The notes beneath the pieces are model-generated. The model worked only from the letters and a program-made list of their open reading frames with translations. It made no database searches and was not told where the DNA came from. DNA of 64,000 nucleotides from Apricaphanius iberus (Eukaryota > Chordata > Actinopteri > Cyprinodontiformes > Aphaniidae). The stretch is from NCBI GenBank assembly GCA_028564705.1, contig JAPXFQ010000184.1, positions 372,001-436,000 on the forward strand, read 5' to 3'. Shown piece by piece: positions 25,764-37,715 of this stretch (position 1 is its first letter; each line of letters opens with the position of its first letter). Position numbers and translations under genes: made by a program.

Positions 25764-25810
25764 TTACTGAAATAAATTTTACACTGATTTACTGAAATAA
25801 ATTTTACACT
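25764..25810. repeat. 25-bp tandem duplication
   Basis: A 22-base segment beginning TTACTGAAATAAATTTTACA occurs at 25764-25785 and identically at 25789-25810, separated by GAT. Perfect identity implies a recent duplication. Confidence 0.95.
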
Positions 25811-26993
25811 TAAACCTTTCAATAATATTTTAATTTACTGAGACACAACTGTTATGTTTATGTGTACAGTATATACAAAATTCACTTCCAGGGCAAGGCC
25901 AGGGCTTTAGATTCAGAAATACGTCTGCTTTGTATCTCACAAATTGTGTTACAAAATACCATCTGCTGAAACTTGGTTGTAGCGCTGATACACAAGAAGA
26001 AAAGAAGACTGTGGCTGTTACACCAACACATGTATTGAAATCATTAGAATATTTAGTTAAATATTCAAGAATAATCTATCAAAGTACATTTCCATACATT
26101 AAACATAATTAAATGTCAAAAATGTATACTGATTAAAAAAAAAGGTTTAGGGATGTTTCTGTAAAACATGTTGCTACAACATTTCCCTTACTGGTTTGTG
26201 AAAAGCTAACCAACTGCTGAGCTACTTTTCTTTTAAAGAAAAACATTTAACAAACAAATAGATATATAAAAAACTAACATATTATTGAATCAAGTGATTA
26301 CATGACACTTTCTAATTCTTGCTTTTCAAAAAAATTCAGGAAATTAAGAAATCAGCCAGCCATAACAGATACAATTAAGATTTGCATCGCTGTGGTTAGA
26401 GCCGTAGACATAACAAGGTTTTGAAAAAAAATCCTAATTTATCCATGGATGGCATTTAAGAAGGTGAATCAAATTTATTGTACATCTAGATATTTTTAAG
26501 TAGTTTCTTACATGTTGTGCAGCAACCAACATTTTTTTAATACTTTGAAAACTCTGAGCTAGTGCCAGTTGATGTATTTTCTGTGTAATTTCCTTTTAGG
26601 CAGAACATGCTGAACACTTCTACCCTTTTTGTGGGTTATAATAAATCTGTGCCTAGAGAAACTTGATCTATAAATTGACTGAGAAGGAGGGAAATTACAT
26701 CTAAAGACAGGAGTTTGCTCTTTTTATTTTGTTTTTAAGACTGCAGCTTTTTACTTTTATTATTACATTGAAAAGAAAATAATGCTTGTTTTCTCTGAAA
26801 AGTATTTCAGATTTATTGTTGTACATTTTTGACTCAAAGTGAACTATGTATTATTTAAAGTCATGTCATGAGCCTATCTGTGATTGTTGTTTAACTCTTG
26901 ATTCTTAACACATGCAGAATGCACACTTTAAATATGTTCACCAAAAGTCTTGGCACTTTCCTGAAAGTTTTTAAGGATAGGGCCAAGTCTCCT

Positions 26994-27463
26994 TTTGGCA
27001 TTGGCCGGTATGAGATTCGGACGGTATGATAACCTTGGGCAAAAATATAAAGTTACTACAGAATAGAGATAAGCAAAAGATAATATATGGTAGTTACCAT
27101 ATCTGCCAAGGTAACAAGCTAATTTCACTAATGTCAGACGCTAATTTGCTAATATGTTAATATTAATATGCTAATATGCGCTATCATATTCGACGTATTG
27201 CCTCCTCGGGCTGCCACTGTTCTCAAGCGCGTTTTGCACGGCCTTCTTTTTCCAAGCCCCCTTCTTTTTCCAAGGGGAAAGGGCACTTTACGCTGCAGCT
27301 CACATGGCATGACCTCTAATTTCTCCCTGAAGAGACGTCACATAAAAAAAAAAAAAAAAAAAAACGCTCATACCACAGGAAAGGTATCAATTTTTTGTGG
27401 TTTTGAAATGTTGACTTTTCCATACCGTGGTTTACCTTGAAACCGGTAACCGGCATATGCCTA
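26994..27463. mobile_element. hAT-like MITE with target-site duplication
   Basis: The element is bounded by AGTCTCCT on both sides (26986-26993 and 27463-27470), an 8-bp direct repeat. The ends are imperfect inverted repeats: GGCATTGGCCGGTATGAG at the left against GGCATATGCCGGTTACCGG read inward from the right, with a shared inner ACGGTATG. Eight-base target duplication and TA-type ends fit the hAT superfamily. The exact end may be shifted by one base. There is no transposase. A tract of 21 A residues (27344-27364) lies inside. Confidence 0.65.
27344..27364 (+). repeat. A21 homopolymer inside the MITE
   Basis: Uninterrupted run of A residues. Confidence 0.95.
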
Positions 27464-27634
27464 GTCTCCTCTTTTTTTTTTCAAATTCAAAATATGATCA
27501 TCCTACATTACATAAACTTCACTATGCACTGTCTTTAACTTATCTGAAGGCTGCATGAAGGTTAAAGCTCTGAGGCAACTGACTGCAGTAAATTGATGAT
27601 GTCTACACAGCGTGCACCTCAGAATAAGCAGTGG

Positions 27635-27960
27635 TTAAAGCCTAGTTTATACTTCTCCATCAGCAGGGTCAAACAGCGCCATCATCCATCGACTGAAGCT
27701 CTCTGTAGCAGGCCCAAAGACGGGGAAAGAGACTAGGCCAACTTCTAAAATGTCAGTCAAAATAAACGGAGAGTGCAAGCCAGTGATTGGTGAGCACACA
27801 TATTCCTTTATATTTGTCAATAGCATTGCCATTTCCAAAAACAAGAAGTAAGGATATCTAGCTGCCGACATGGAGCAGATTGACGACCGTCTTGCATAAG
27901 ACAATTTATGAGTGCTTAGCATCAGTTACTAAAGCGAGTGAGGAGCTGTTTATCATGAGC
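27635..27960 (+). mobile_element. Harbinger-like transposon fragment (left end)
   Basis: It begins TTAAAGCCTAGTTTATACTT followed by CTCCATC. The same terminus occurs in reverse orientation at 54600-54639, and both abut TTA, the target triplet favoured by PIF/Harbinger elements. An internal GAGAGTGCAAGCCAGTGATT block also has a reversed counterpart near 54470-54495. At 27871 the plus strand reads ATG then EQIDDRLA, followed after disruptions by YECLASVTKAS. This is reminiscent of the MADF/Myb-like accessory proteins of fish Harbinger elements. That last point is tentative. Right boundary not found. Confidence 0.45.
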
Positions 27961-28365
27961 TTTCATGAGATGAAAGGTGTTTAAGTTAAGAGTTTTGGTA
28001 TAAAAATAAAGAAATAAAATGGTAAATACACTGTTGAAGATCAGAAACATGATTGCAATGGTGGCAGTAACTCCCCAGAAAAGTGCTATGTCCCCTATTG
28101 CAATTGCGGTGAATTGCTTAGCAATATCCCTAAACAACTGAGAAGCATCAAAGGAAAAATTATTCGGTGATACATGCGCGTGTAAATTCAAATTTCCTGA
28201 CGGAGATCTATAGAATCTATAGAATAGGCTCGAGTCAATATTCATCTTATCTTGACAAGGTTCCATGCTTGAAATCATTGACCTCCTGAAAGCAACCCTT
28301 TCTTTCACAGATTTTGGGGGAAAAAAAACATTCTGATTGCATATGTGCTGGATTTCATACAGCAA
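27922..28365 (-). other. 147-codon open frame, function unknown, may be chance
   Basis: It is among the longest intact frames in the window. The first ~75 residues are mixed, around a YRFYRSPSGNLNLHAH segment. Residues ~80-125 are strongly hydrophobic (AIAIGDIALFWGV, then ATIAIMFLIF and ILFLYFYT), which would form one or two membrane spans if translated. It starts at ATG 28363-28365 with no obvious promoter or splice signals, and its end abuts the Harbinger-like fragment read on the other strand. I recognise no family. A chance frame or eroded transposon sequence is more likely than a host gene. Confidence 0.2.
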
Positions 28366-31300
28366 TAGGCTGGAACAAGTTGGAATAAATGAGGAGTGAC
28401 CAAACAGTCAGAGAATTAAGTTTGCATAAATCTGGATGTAGCCAAAAGATTTTGCATGCCACAATATATTAACAGACCCACAAAGTGTAATTTGAGAAAC
28501 AAGATAAATCACAGCAGATATGCCAGACAGGTCCTGATATTGGGTAGACATTTAATGATTTATTTCCCAGGTTAATTAATGGGCATTTGCCCTGGGATGT
28601 GAAACGTTTTGGATACTACACATTGCAGGAAGCTTTACTGTTCTTCATGACTAATATGGTAGAAAGGTTTTGATACCTCAATTAATACTTGTTGTAGATA
28701 ATTATTGCAACAATTTATTTTGCTTGTGTACATCAGTGGGTAAGATATCTAAAGAAATGTTTTAAAATCCACATCATTTTCTACAATTTCTTAGCTGAAT
28801 CTGCACTTTGAACATGAACTGTAAGCGGTTTACACATTAAAAATATGTATAACAAACAAAACAAAAAAAGTCTGACATTTAGTTGTGTAAACACTCAAGT
28901 AAGCCTGACAGTAAGGAGTTGATATTTCCTGGAAAATTCACCAGGGGGAAAGATATTTGTTTTTCCTACAGGTAAATACAGAAGCTATGTACTAGGGTTT
29001 AAAATAGGCAGAATGTGGCATTTAGATAAACCAATACAGAGAGGTATTTTAATGGTGTAATGGCTTAATTACTATACATATGAATATGTTTGCAATTTTA
29101 TGTCTTGTTAATGGTACACATGCATAGCATATTGACAGTTACTTAAACACAACACAAACAATTAGTGCAATGCAGCTAATCAATAACTAAGTTGGTCATT
29201 TTGCATTCAACTTGCCAAGTGCGCTAGCCCGGGTCCAGTCTTGAGTACAACTAAAACTGTTTCTATAAGACTTTTGATTTAAAATGCAATATTAACAATT
29301 CTAGCTTACATGTTATTTTTATTTATTACAGTGTTTCATGGAATATGTTGTCTTGTTGCAGCAACCTTACTTAACAAAGAAAAGTACTCTTACCAAAACC
29401 TTTTAGTCAATGACAATAATCCAACATTCGGTGCAAAAAAAGTAAAACTGCCTGATTTCTAGAAAAAATACCAGAGACTGCTTGATATCTGTCACAGGTC
29501 ATGTTTGGATTGGTACGGGCTAAATTGGTGAGACACTCAACAGTCACAGACTACTGACTTAAACCCGCAACCAAATATTTTCCTTTATCACTGATGATTT
29601 TGTCCAGGACAGCCAATAATTTCACAGCTCTATTTAGCGTCAGATCCTTAGATGAACTTTCAGGTGGTCCCAGAATATATTTTGTTCAAATTTACAAACT
29701 AAGTCAGAAAAAAAAACGTTCTGAGTACTTTTGAAGCTGGCCTGGGCAAAATCTCCCTTAAGACTTTTTGAATGCATTCATAACTGTAATTAGGGCAGTG
29801 TGGGCACGATCAACAAGGATGGATTTCAGCATCAGCTCTTAACAGGTTATACTGTGCTTGTATACTTCCGTTCTTTAGATCATAATCTGACGTCTGCCCT
29901 CATGGGTTTACATGCAGTAAGATAAAACTGAATTATTGCATTAGTCCAACTAAATTCAGACATTTGAAATGCATGCTTACTCCTTAGTCTGGCTGAAGCC
30001 ACATCTGGCCTACTCCTACTTGAGGTAACAGACCCCAAATTTGATAAAAACCTAAATTTTCAGCATATAAACATCATCCCAGGTTAGTTGAGCTATGACT
30101 GGCCTGGGCTCTGCCGAAGTGATGAGACCAGGGAAGAAGGAATAACAACTCAGTCTGACAGTGGAAGAAGAGTAACACAATCAAACAGCAAAATACTTGT
30201 ACCAAAATGTTATGCAGCATTGTTGTCATCCATTTCTTTGCTCATTGTGGGTATCCTGATTTTATTGCTTCTGCTTCACTGCCACCAGCTTTTGTTTACT
30301 ATCTGTGTGACACTATAGGCCAAAAAGAAGAATGCCAATGCTAAAGGGCACGTGGTGACACATACCGTCACTGAGTCTTATGTACTTAGTTTAAGATTGC
30401 AATTTTCCTCCTGAATATACACTATAGACTGGAGCAAAGATTCATATTCTGGTTCAGTTCTTAGCTTGCTCATTTCCATAACTCAATATAGATGTGCATG
30501 TAAACTCACAGATTGACTCATCTTTAAACAATATTCATAAAGCAGTCCCCCCCCCCACAGTTTTCATATGTTCAGGAGAAGGTCAAACAAAACAAAATTT
30601 CAAAATTGCCAGATCTCCACACTTGTGCAGGAGCAAGCATATCCCAGTGATCTACTCTCTTGGCCCTTCGAAAACCTCTAGAGGACTATCTCATATACCT
30701 AATTTGAGATTTTAAGATTGTGACTCATAAGCCTGGACTGTGAACCACCCAATGATGTGTTGAACTGAAAACTTTCTTCGAGTTATATTTTGTATTTGTT
30801 GTTCCAGTGACAGAACAGGATTATATTTTGCCTTTTACACCATATTCCTCTTTACTTCTAATCACGTTTGGAACATAAAGCAAAATTTAAGAGGCTTTGA
30901 TTAGTTTTGGAATAATCAAGTATTTCACACATCAAAGGGGGGCATTTCTTCCTGAGAAAAAAATCTAGTGTTAGCAAGTTCTGTATATTATAGATTTAGA
31001 TAAACATATTTGAAGAATTACAAAAAGAACAGTTTAATAGAAAGCAAACTGTGGTATTTTGAATGTCTACGTTTAATTGAAGATGCATATACTCAAAAAA
31101 GATTATATTTTTTTATGTACATTATACTTTAATAAAAAGTACTACACTGCAAGAACCGATTTTTTTACAGCCTGTAGAAGCAAACTTACAACATTTTATT
31201 CTGGCAGACATAATAAATAGGAAAAGGCAATCACCTGCTCTTTCAAGTCTGATCTGCAGTCTCTTAATTTGCATCAGACACAACAAATTTTTTTTAATCA

Positions 31301-33879
31301 TATTTGTTGTGCTATAGTAGAATTTTATGGTTCAGCTTTAAAAAAAATAACTGCACTTTTGGATACAGTATCCTCTCCTTGATTTTTCTCAGTCAATTAT
31401 TATTTCTAAGAATTAAAATGGTGATTTCATAGCACAAAAATGAGCCATGCTTCAAGTAAAAAATGTATATGGTCCATAAAAGGACTCAAGCAGGCCTCGC
31501 ATTTTTGTTCTCATAAGGTTAACTTATACCATTTTAGAAATAAAACGTTGGATTTAATTGATCAAGTTAAGGCAATCTTTTCCAAAAAACTTTAATTGAG
31601 CTTAAAATAATAGAAACTAAATAACTAAATAATAGAAACTGATTAAATCAAATGAAACATTAATTACACCTGTAACATGAACAATGTTAAGTATATTGAA
31701 AATAAAACTAATTTAATAAAAAAACAACATGTTTTATTTCTTAGAGTGGACTATTCAAGACAGTGAAAATGACTAGATCATAAATATACACATTTTACTC
31801 GGTGTTAAAAAGACGATCCAACTATAGGGGCTCAATCGAATAAAAAAACAAACATGCTAACATAGCCTGACCATCCGGCTCTCTTTAAATACATTAATAT
31901 ATCAAATAAGGAAAGTAAGTAAATGCTTAAAAAAAAACATTGTTTGTTTATGCATTTCCATTTTTCTAAATGCCTGGCCTCCTGTTGGTTGTGAGGGGCC
32001 AGGGCTCTTTGACCACCACCATAACTGCAATTCCTCCCACACAGGAGAGAATGGAATGACATTTAGCCGAGCTGCAAGGCGGCAATACATTTTTTGTGAA
32101 ATGGCACGGCTGAAATATGCAGGACTGAAAGGCCCCATGCTGGGCTTCACTGGGACTCCTTCACACTAGCCTGCTAAGCTCATTCAGATGGGGGCTGTAA
32201 TTACAAGCATGGAGGCAAGGCTGAACTAATTCATGAAAGGTGTAAAGCTCTGCCAGGCCAAACATTGGTGAGTTTTACTGTTAGAAAACCTTTTTTATTT
32301 ATTTAACTGTGGGCACCATTGCTCTGATCTTTGCAACAGCTTCAATAAGTTACTGGAACCACAAATAATGCCTTTGTTTCAAATGATCAGTCTCAGTTGG
32401 ACTTCACTGAGACGGAACTAATTTAGGAAGAATATATATGCAGAAAAATAGCTAGCACTGAGGGTATTGATAAAAAAATAGACACAACATAATTCTCTCT
32501 GTGTATTTTATGTTTTACTGTCGAAATGTGGTTCTGGGAACATGAAACTGTTTTTCAGTTTCCATGGTTTATCTTCTTTATTCTTTTGAAACCAGAGTAT
32601 ATCAGAATGAATAAATCTTTTCACAAATTTTTCTATATCTGTTGGCACTACCCAGGGTTTTAAATTGGAAGAACATTTATGTAGGTATCTTTTGTCAAAA
32701 TTGGTCATCTCGGTCATGGACATTTTAATACAAAAGTCCAAAAATGTTCTTAAAATGAAGCATTCGAGGGCCGGGTTTCTACAACCTCTAGATGTGCATG
32801 TGTTTCAAACAATTGTAATTAAAAAATACCTCCTCTGTATTAATCTTTAAATTATGATTGCTTGTTAGCCCTCTGGGGTCCAAGTTATATTTGGTTATTT
32901 TAGTCAAAATTAGATTTGACCTAAATAATGAAAATAAAAACACATTAATATTAGCTATTTTTTTTTCAGTTAAACCTGAACTGTGTGAATTTATACAAAT
33001 TGTTCTAAACTAGAATTACTGGATTGCATAATAGAGTTTAAGTGACATAAAAACTGTTTAACGAATAATTTCTATAATTTAGATTTATAGTATATACACC
33101 ATACTTGTATAACACTTACGTACAAATATTAGAAACAAAACAGCTATATAAAATTATTGCAGGAAAACGAAGGAAACTTTTAATTAATTTGTGTATAACT
33201 ACTAACAAAGCTCCAAGTGTCAAAATAATTTGCCAAAAATAGATATTTGTGCTTAGTAATAATCTTGGAATTTCTTTATCAGCAACTGGACAGTTGTTAC
33301 TAAAGGCTCAGGAATTGCAATGATATACCACCCGAATCATTTTTGTCATTCCAAAAAAAGTTTCTTTCCTCCACTAAAAAGAGGAGCAAATCACAGGCCA
33401 CATATTTATAACGACAAAACATTTATGGATTGAGAAGCAAACTGAGTTTGAGTTACAGCTTTTGGTGGAGGACTGTGATGATTGTGGCCGATTTTCCCCA
33501 CTAGAAAATTAACACCTTTCATAATTGCCAGTAATCTCAATGTATCTCAACCACACTGCATCATAGGCTGTTGTGGCTGAGTACAGTCATCCCATGCACT
33601 ATTTAGGGCCTGTTTATTCAATGAATAAACTGCACATTTGCCAGTATGTCTCCAACCATATAATCTAATAAACAAAACCAAACAAGAGTCAGTAGCAGAA
33701 TAAGCATTGGCAGAGAAGTTTTTGGCATGTTAAATACTCAACTCAACCAATGTTGCTCAACCAATAAACACGTTTTCCTTTTAAATGTTGGCACTGTTTT
33801 ATGCTTAAAATTAATAGGTTTTGTTCAAACATTATTTCTACAATAAGTAATAATGCTAACACAAATATGCATTTCCATT
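28366..33879. other. Long AT-rich non-coding stretch
   Basis: No gene or interspersed repeat recognised. There is a C10 run at 30547-30556. 30080-30180 and 31975-32260 are GC-richer and non-repetitive; two overlapping minus-strand frames in 31832-32150 are in different phases and unsupported. The remainder is low-GC DNA with many short A/T runs. Confidence 0.5.
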
Positions 33880-33939
33880 TTTGATATGGCGGCTCTCTAC
33901 TTCGCCTCTGCCATGTAGAACCTGTGTTTATCTTGTACT

Positions 33940-34140
33940 TTATTGTTTTATATGTATGTTTTGAGCGTGCTGTTTAAAGTGGACTCTTGTTTTTTAATCC
34001 TGTATATGTGTTATATGTTAATATTATCCTACAACTGGACATCTGGATATTATCCCTAAACTGGTGTACTTAGAAATACTATGTATTTGTTCATTGATTT
34101 AGAGCTTACTGTCCCTGTTTGAAATAAATTGATTCCTATC
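33940..34140 (+). mobile_element. Possible LINE 3' end
   Basis: The terminal GTTTGAAATAAATTGATTCC resembles the 'aataaattgattg' tails of some fish non-LTR elements. No coding portion is visible. Weak evidence. Confidence 0.2.
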
Positions 34141-34935
34141 TTAAATATAATTACTTTAGGGCCTAAGTTTAGGTTAAAATGATTTCAGCTCGGTGACGTG
34201 ATGCTTTACCCATCTACCACTTTAGTCATAACAGTATGTACATGGTGAGCGACAACATTCTTAAAAGCTGGGCCATTTAAATGCTTCTCATTTGGCACTA
34301 AGGACCTTGAAGTGTTTATGGAAAATATGTTGACACCATTACACCACCAGCAGCCTGAACCACGGATCCCATCTGCAGTTTCCGGTCTCACTGGACCAAG
34401 CAACTTTTTAGAGTATTGCAAGGGGTGATTGTATGCTTTATGCCTAAAGTCTCAAGCTTTAATATGTTATATACTGTCACCTTTCTATTATCTTGAACTT
34501 GTATTCACATTATGCACCAACCTCTAACATTAACAAGGCATTTTCATCCACACAAGTGTTCTTTTTATGCACATTCTTTGTAAACCAGGGAGATGATGGT
34601 TGTCCGTAAAAATCCCAGCAGGTCAACAGAAATACTTGGAGCAGCCTGTCTGGCACCAGAAAAACACTTGTTCAAATCCCCTTAAATCCCTTTCCCCCCT
34701 TTCTGAGGCTGAGTTTCAACCATGTTTATATGTCTAAATGCCCCAAGTTGCTGCTTGATTGGCTGATTAACTGCATATAATAGAGAGGATATATCTAATA
34801 AGGCGGCTAATTAGTGCGTGTCTGTATTATCTGTTTTTAACATTGCCAAAATGCCAAGCTAATCACGAGCACCTAACAGTGAGCAATGTAGTTTTGCATA
34901 GATTTAGAATGCCGTTATTAGGAGGCACATGCACA
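34141..34935. other. Non-coding, possible conserved non-coding patch
   Basis: 34740-34910 is non-repetitive and contains homeodomain-type cores such as GGCTAATTAGTGCG within balanced sequence. No reading frame. Conservation cannot be tested here. Confidence 0.35.
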
Positions 34936-34969
34936 AACACACACACACACACACGCACACACACACACC
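34936..34969. repeat. (CA)n microsatellite
   Basis: About fifteen CA units with one CG interruption. Confidence 0.95.
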
Positions 34970-35970
34970 CACATATACTGTAAAGTGAAGTATATTTATT
35001 TCGATCTAGAGACATTTGTCCAAGAAAATATTGTTAGCAGAACTCCAGTGGGAACAGTAACCTCCACCCCAAAGGCCATATTTTCTGATTTTAATTGGAT
35101 GTCTTCACAGTAGCATTGAGGCAAGTCTCAGTTGCATTACAAAGGCAGAAACTAAGAACACCACTACCCTTTCATTACTCCCATAAACACTAAAATTGCT
35201 CTACTGTGACATTTTTTTTATGTAAACTCCGTATACAATAGAAGCACTTTTCATCTCATGCTTCAATTGAAAGGTAACTAATCATGGACTTAGTTTAACT
35301 TCTTTGTTTGCTCTCTGGAGTTCCAGCTCGTCTGTCAGTTTATGTTATAGTTAAAGCAATTTCAAATATCAAAAACATAATCTCAGCAGGGTGGCAGTGA
35401 AGCAGTCACAATCAAAATCACATCACGGCATCTCTGATATGAAAGCTGACCCCCCTGTGAACATGAAAATCAATCTCTTTGACTGGCACAGGGATGCATT
35501 CACACCCACCCCAATTACATCAGTGCAAAAACATTCCTCTATTTTCGATTGGGGCCCCTTTTCATTTATCATCCCCTTTTTTAAATTGCACAAACAGAAC
35601 TGTGTTAAATGTGTTTATGTCTGTAAACACTGCATATATGTTGCTTATTCATATAAAGTTATGTGCAGTCAATCCTTGATCAACAGTAAAGTCTTTTGAA
35701 GGAGTTAACAGTTATGATCTGTTGCAAATTCTGGTTATTTTCATAAAGGAAAGGGTAGGACCAGAGATTTTGTAAAAGTTTAATTAAAAAATTTTAGTGG
35801 TTGTGAGAGACAACTAAACTAATTAACATTAAACTCCTTTCTATTTGGCACTCAAAACCAAGGTAATGAGATTTGTAAGTACCACAAAAAGATTCATTAA
35901 AAACGTCTGGCCAGATTCCGATTAAAATGTTGTGTATTTGCACTACAGTGTGGATCTAGCTGCATTTTTC
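34970..35970. other. Non-coding sequence
   Basis: A 102-codon plus-strand frame at 35391-35699 overlaps another in a different phase. It has no recognised domain and is probably chance, although 35390-35590 is evenly composed and may be a conserved non-coding patch. Confidence 0.4.
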
Positions 35971-36055
35971 TGTCCAAGCCCAACACAGCAGTAACTGAAC
36001 CCGACCCAAACCCAACAGGCATTAAGATATATATGTCCGAGCCCAACACAGGTGC
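35971..36055. repeat. Short repeat with GTCC(A/G)AGCCCAACACAG twice
   Basis: A 17-base motif at 35972-35988 recurs at 36034-36050 with one difference. ACCCGACCCAAACCCAACAG lies between them. Such 'GGGT(C/T)GGGT' tracts occur in fish interspersed repeats. Family not identified. Confidence 0.45.
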
Positions 36056-36302
36056 CCAGGGTTTATTTAACCAAGGGTACGGATTATTACACCTGAAAAC
36101 ACTTTCTGCACCTGACTCTGGCTGGGCTCCTCTAGTCCAGAGGTGGACTTCTTTCCCAACAGAAAATTATGCAGAGTTGTGGGTCTGAGAGGGCGGACAA
36201 GGTCCTGCTGATGCTGCCATGGGGAAAAAATGATCTCACCTGCCATGACTGGATAAGTCAAGTGAATTTTTATATTTAATTTTAATAATCTTAATATATT
36301 TG
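36056..36302. other. Spacer, nothing recognised
   Basis: The minus-strand open frame at 36067-36306 has no recognisable domain. Confidence 0.4.
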
Positions 36303-36372
36303 GCAAGGCAAGGCAATTTTATTTGTATAGCACACTTTCAACACAGGGCAATTCAAGGTGCTTGATTTGATC
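36303..36372 (-). mobile_element. 3' terminus of an L2/Rex1-type LINE, minus strand
   Basis: GGCAAGGCAAGGCAATTTTA followed by TTTGTATAGCACACTTTCA is the reverse complement of a common teleost LINE 3' tail made of TTGCC units. Only ~70 bases are present, so this is a strongly 5'-truncated insertion. It is the same family as 37161-37715. Confidence 0.6.
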
Positions 36373-37160
36373 CTATTTAAATTTTTTATGACAACAATAA
36401 TTTGTTTTTCAAGATGTTCTGTCAGTTTTTAAATGGTAAACAGATGTGCAAGATGCCCTGCAGCCAGCATAAACAAACATGTTATTTTTATGAATAAAAA
36501 GTAAATAAAATAAATAAATCCCCCCCACACACACTTTTTTTCACAAATCATGGAAACCCATGTATGTGCATCCCACTTGGTCAGCTGGCTGTCCCCTCAT
36601 AAGCTGAATGCTAAGCCTGTTCTTGATAAAAGGGCATCTTTAATATTTTGTAATCCTAACATATATGCTAGTGATCATTGAAGCACAGAAAAAAAAAGAT
36701 ATTTTGAGGGGGAAAAAGCAGCGGTTGTAAACTTGCAAACTTCCTCAACAGTTTGAGACTCTTTTAACCACTTCAACAACAAAAAATAATGTTGGATACT
36801 TACAAAAAACTTCCTGCAGTGCCACTAACTAACTTTATTTTCACTACTCATCTCATTTCAAATAAATAATTATCAAACATGTTGAATAACCACTAAAATT
36901 GCTGCAACGCACAACATAACGATCTTGGTTTCGGAACTTATGTCCTTTTTTCATCTTGTCCACCTCAGCCATCTTTTGTTTGTGTACAGCTATCCAGTAT
37001 TAGTTTCATTTTTTGTATGTATTTTTCTTCTAAAATAATCCATTGCTGTATCAGAATCATTTTTGTGCATTATATTTTGAATACAAAAACACCCAAAATA
37101 TTACACTGGGTAGAGTTGGGAAGTTCTGGTTAAATTTAGCTATGCATAAATCTGTTATTA
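36373..37160. other. AT-rich spacer between two LINE tails
   Basis: Nothing recognised beyond a C-rich/CA tract at 36520-36533. Confidence 0.5.
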
Positions 37161-37715
37161 ACAAGGCAAGGCAAACTTTATTTGAATAGCATATATTTCA
37201 ACAACAAGGCATTTCAAGGTCCTTTGGATGATTGGGGGATAGAGTAAAATCAGCAATAAAACAACATTAAAACCACAAAACACAACATTAGAGACATCTA
37301 ACGTATGACACACCAAAACATATGACATTATAGCTATTTGTTAATTGCTTACTTAAAATCAACTCTTAACACATGGGTTTTTACCTTTGATATATAGGAA
37401 ATTAGTGTTTTAGCAGTTTTGCAGTGGTCTGGAAGTTTATTCCATAAAAGGTTTCATTAAAGGAACATAGAAACGGAAAGCTGCTTCTCCATGTTAGTTC
37501 CAATTCTTGGCATGACTAGTAGACTAAAGTTGGAAGACCTGAGTGGTCTGGAGGGTTGATATAAAATGGCAAAAATTCTTCCACATACTTTGGTGCTAAG
37601 GCATTTAATGATTTATAAACTAAAACTAAACAAAAAGTAATTTGACGTCTATCCTCTGAGCTACAGGGAGCCAGTGAAAAGACTTTAAAACTCGGGTACA
37701 TTCAATTGGATTATT
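37161..37715 (-). pseudogene. L2/Rex1-type LINE ORF2 C-terminus and 3' tail (5'-truncated)
   Basis: Read on the minus strand, a decayed coding region gives LVLVYKSLNALAPKYVEEF and then PDHSGLPTLVY. These correspond to the 'KILLLVYKALNGLAPKYL' and following 'RTLRS..' region near the end of L2-type ORF2. Further on are remains of a 'SFKSRLKT' block and a 3' UTR ending in tandem TTGCC units (plus-strand AAGGCAAGGCAA at ~37163-37174). Frameshifts and stops are visible. The element lacks endonuclease and reverse transcriptase. Non-LTR elements copy themselves by target-primed reverse transcription, which explains the 5' truncation. Confidence 0.65.

Larger units (their letters stand above)
22346..26993. 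other. Long AT-rich non-coding stretch
   Basis: No gene. It holds several simple repeats listed separately, plus a short (AT)n at 22900-22915. 24780-25110 is better balanced in composition and non-repetitive, possibly a conserved non-coding patch. Open frames here are short and phase-incoherent. Confidence 0.5.

Noticed and set aside
35391..35699. 102-codon plus-strand frame
   Set aside because: Overlaps a second frame in another phase; no conserved motif, and its second half is AT-rich low-complexity translation.
36067..36306. 79-codon minus-strand frame beside a LINE tail as ORF2 sequence
   Set aside because: It lies beyond the 3' terminus of the minus-strand LINE (lower coordinates), so it cannot be its coding part, and it shows no L2-type motif.
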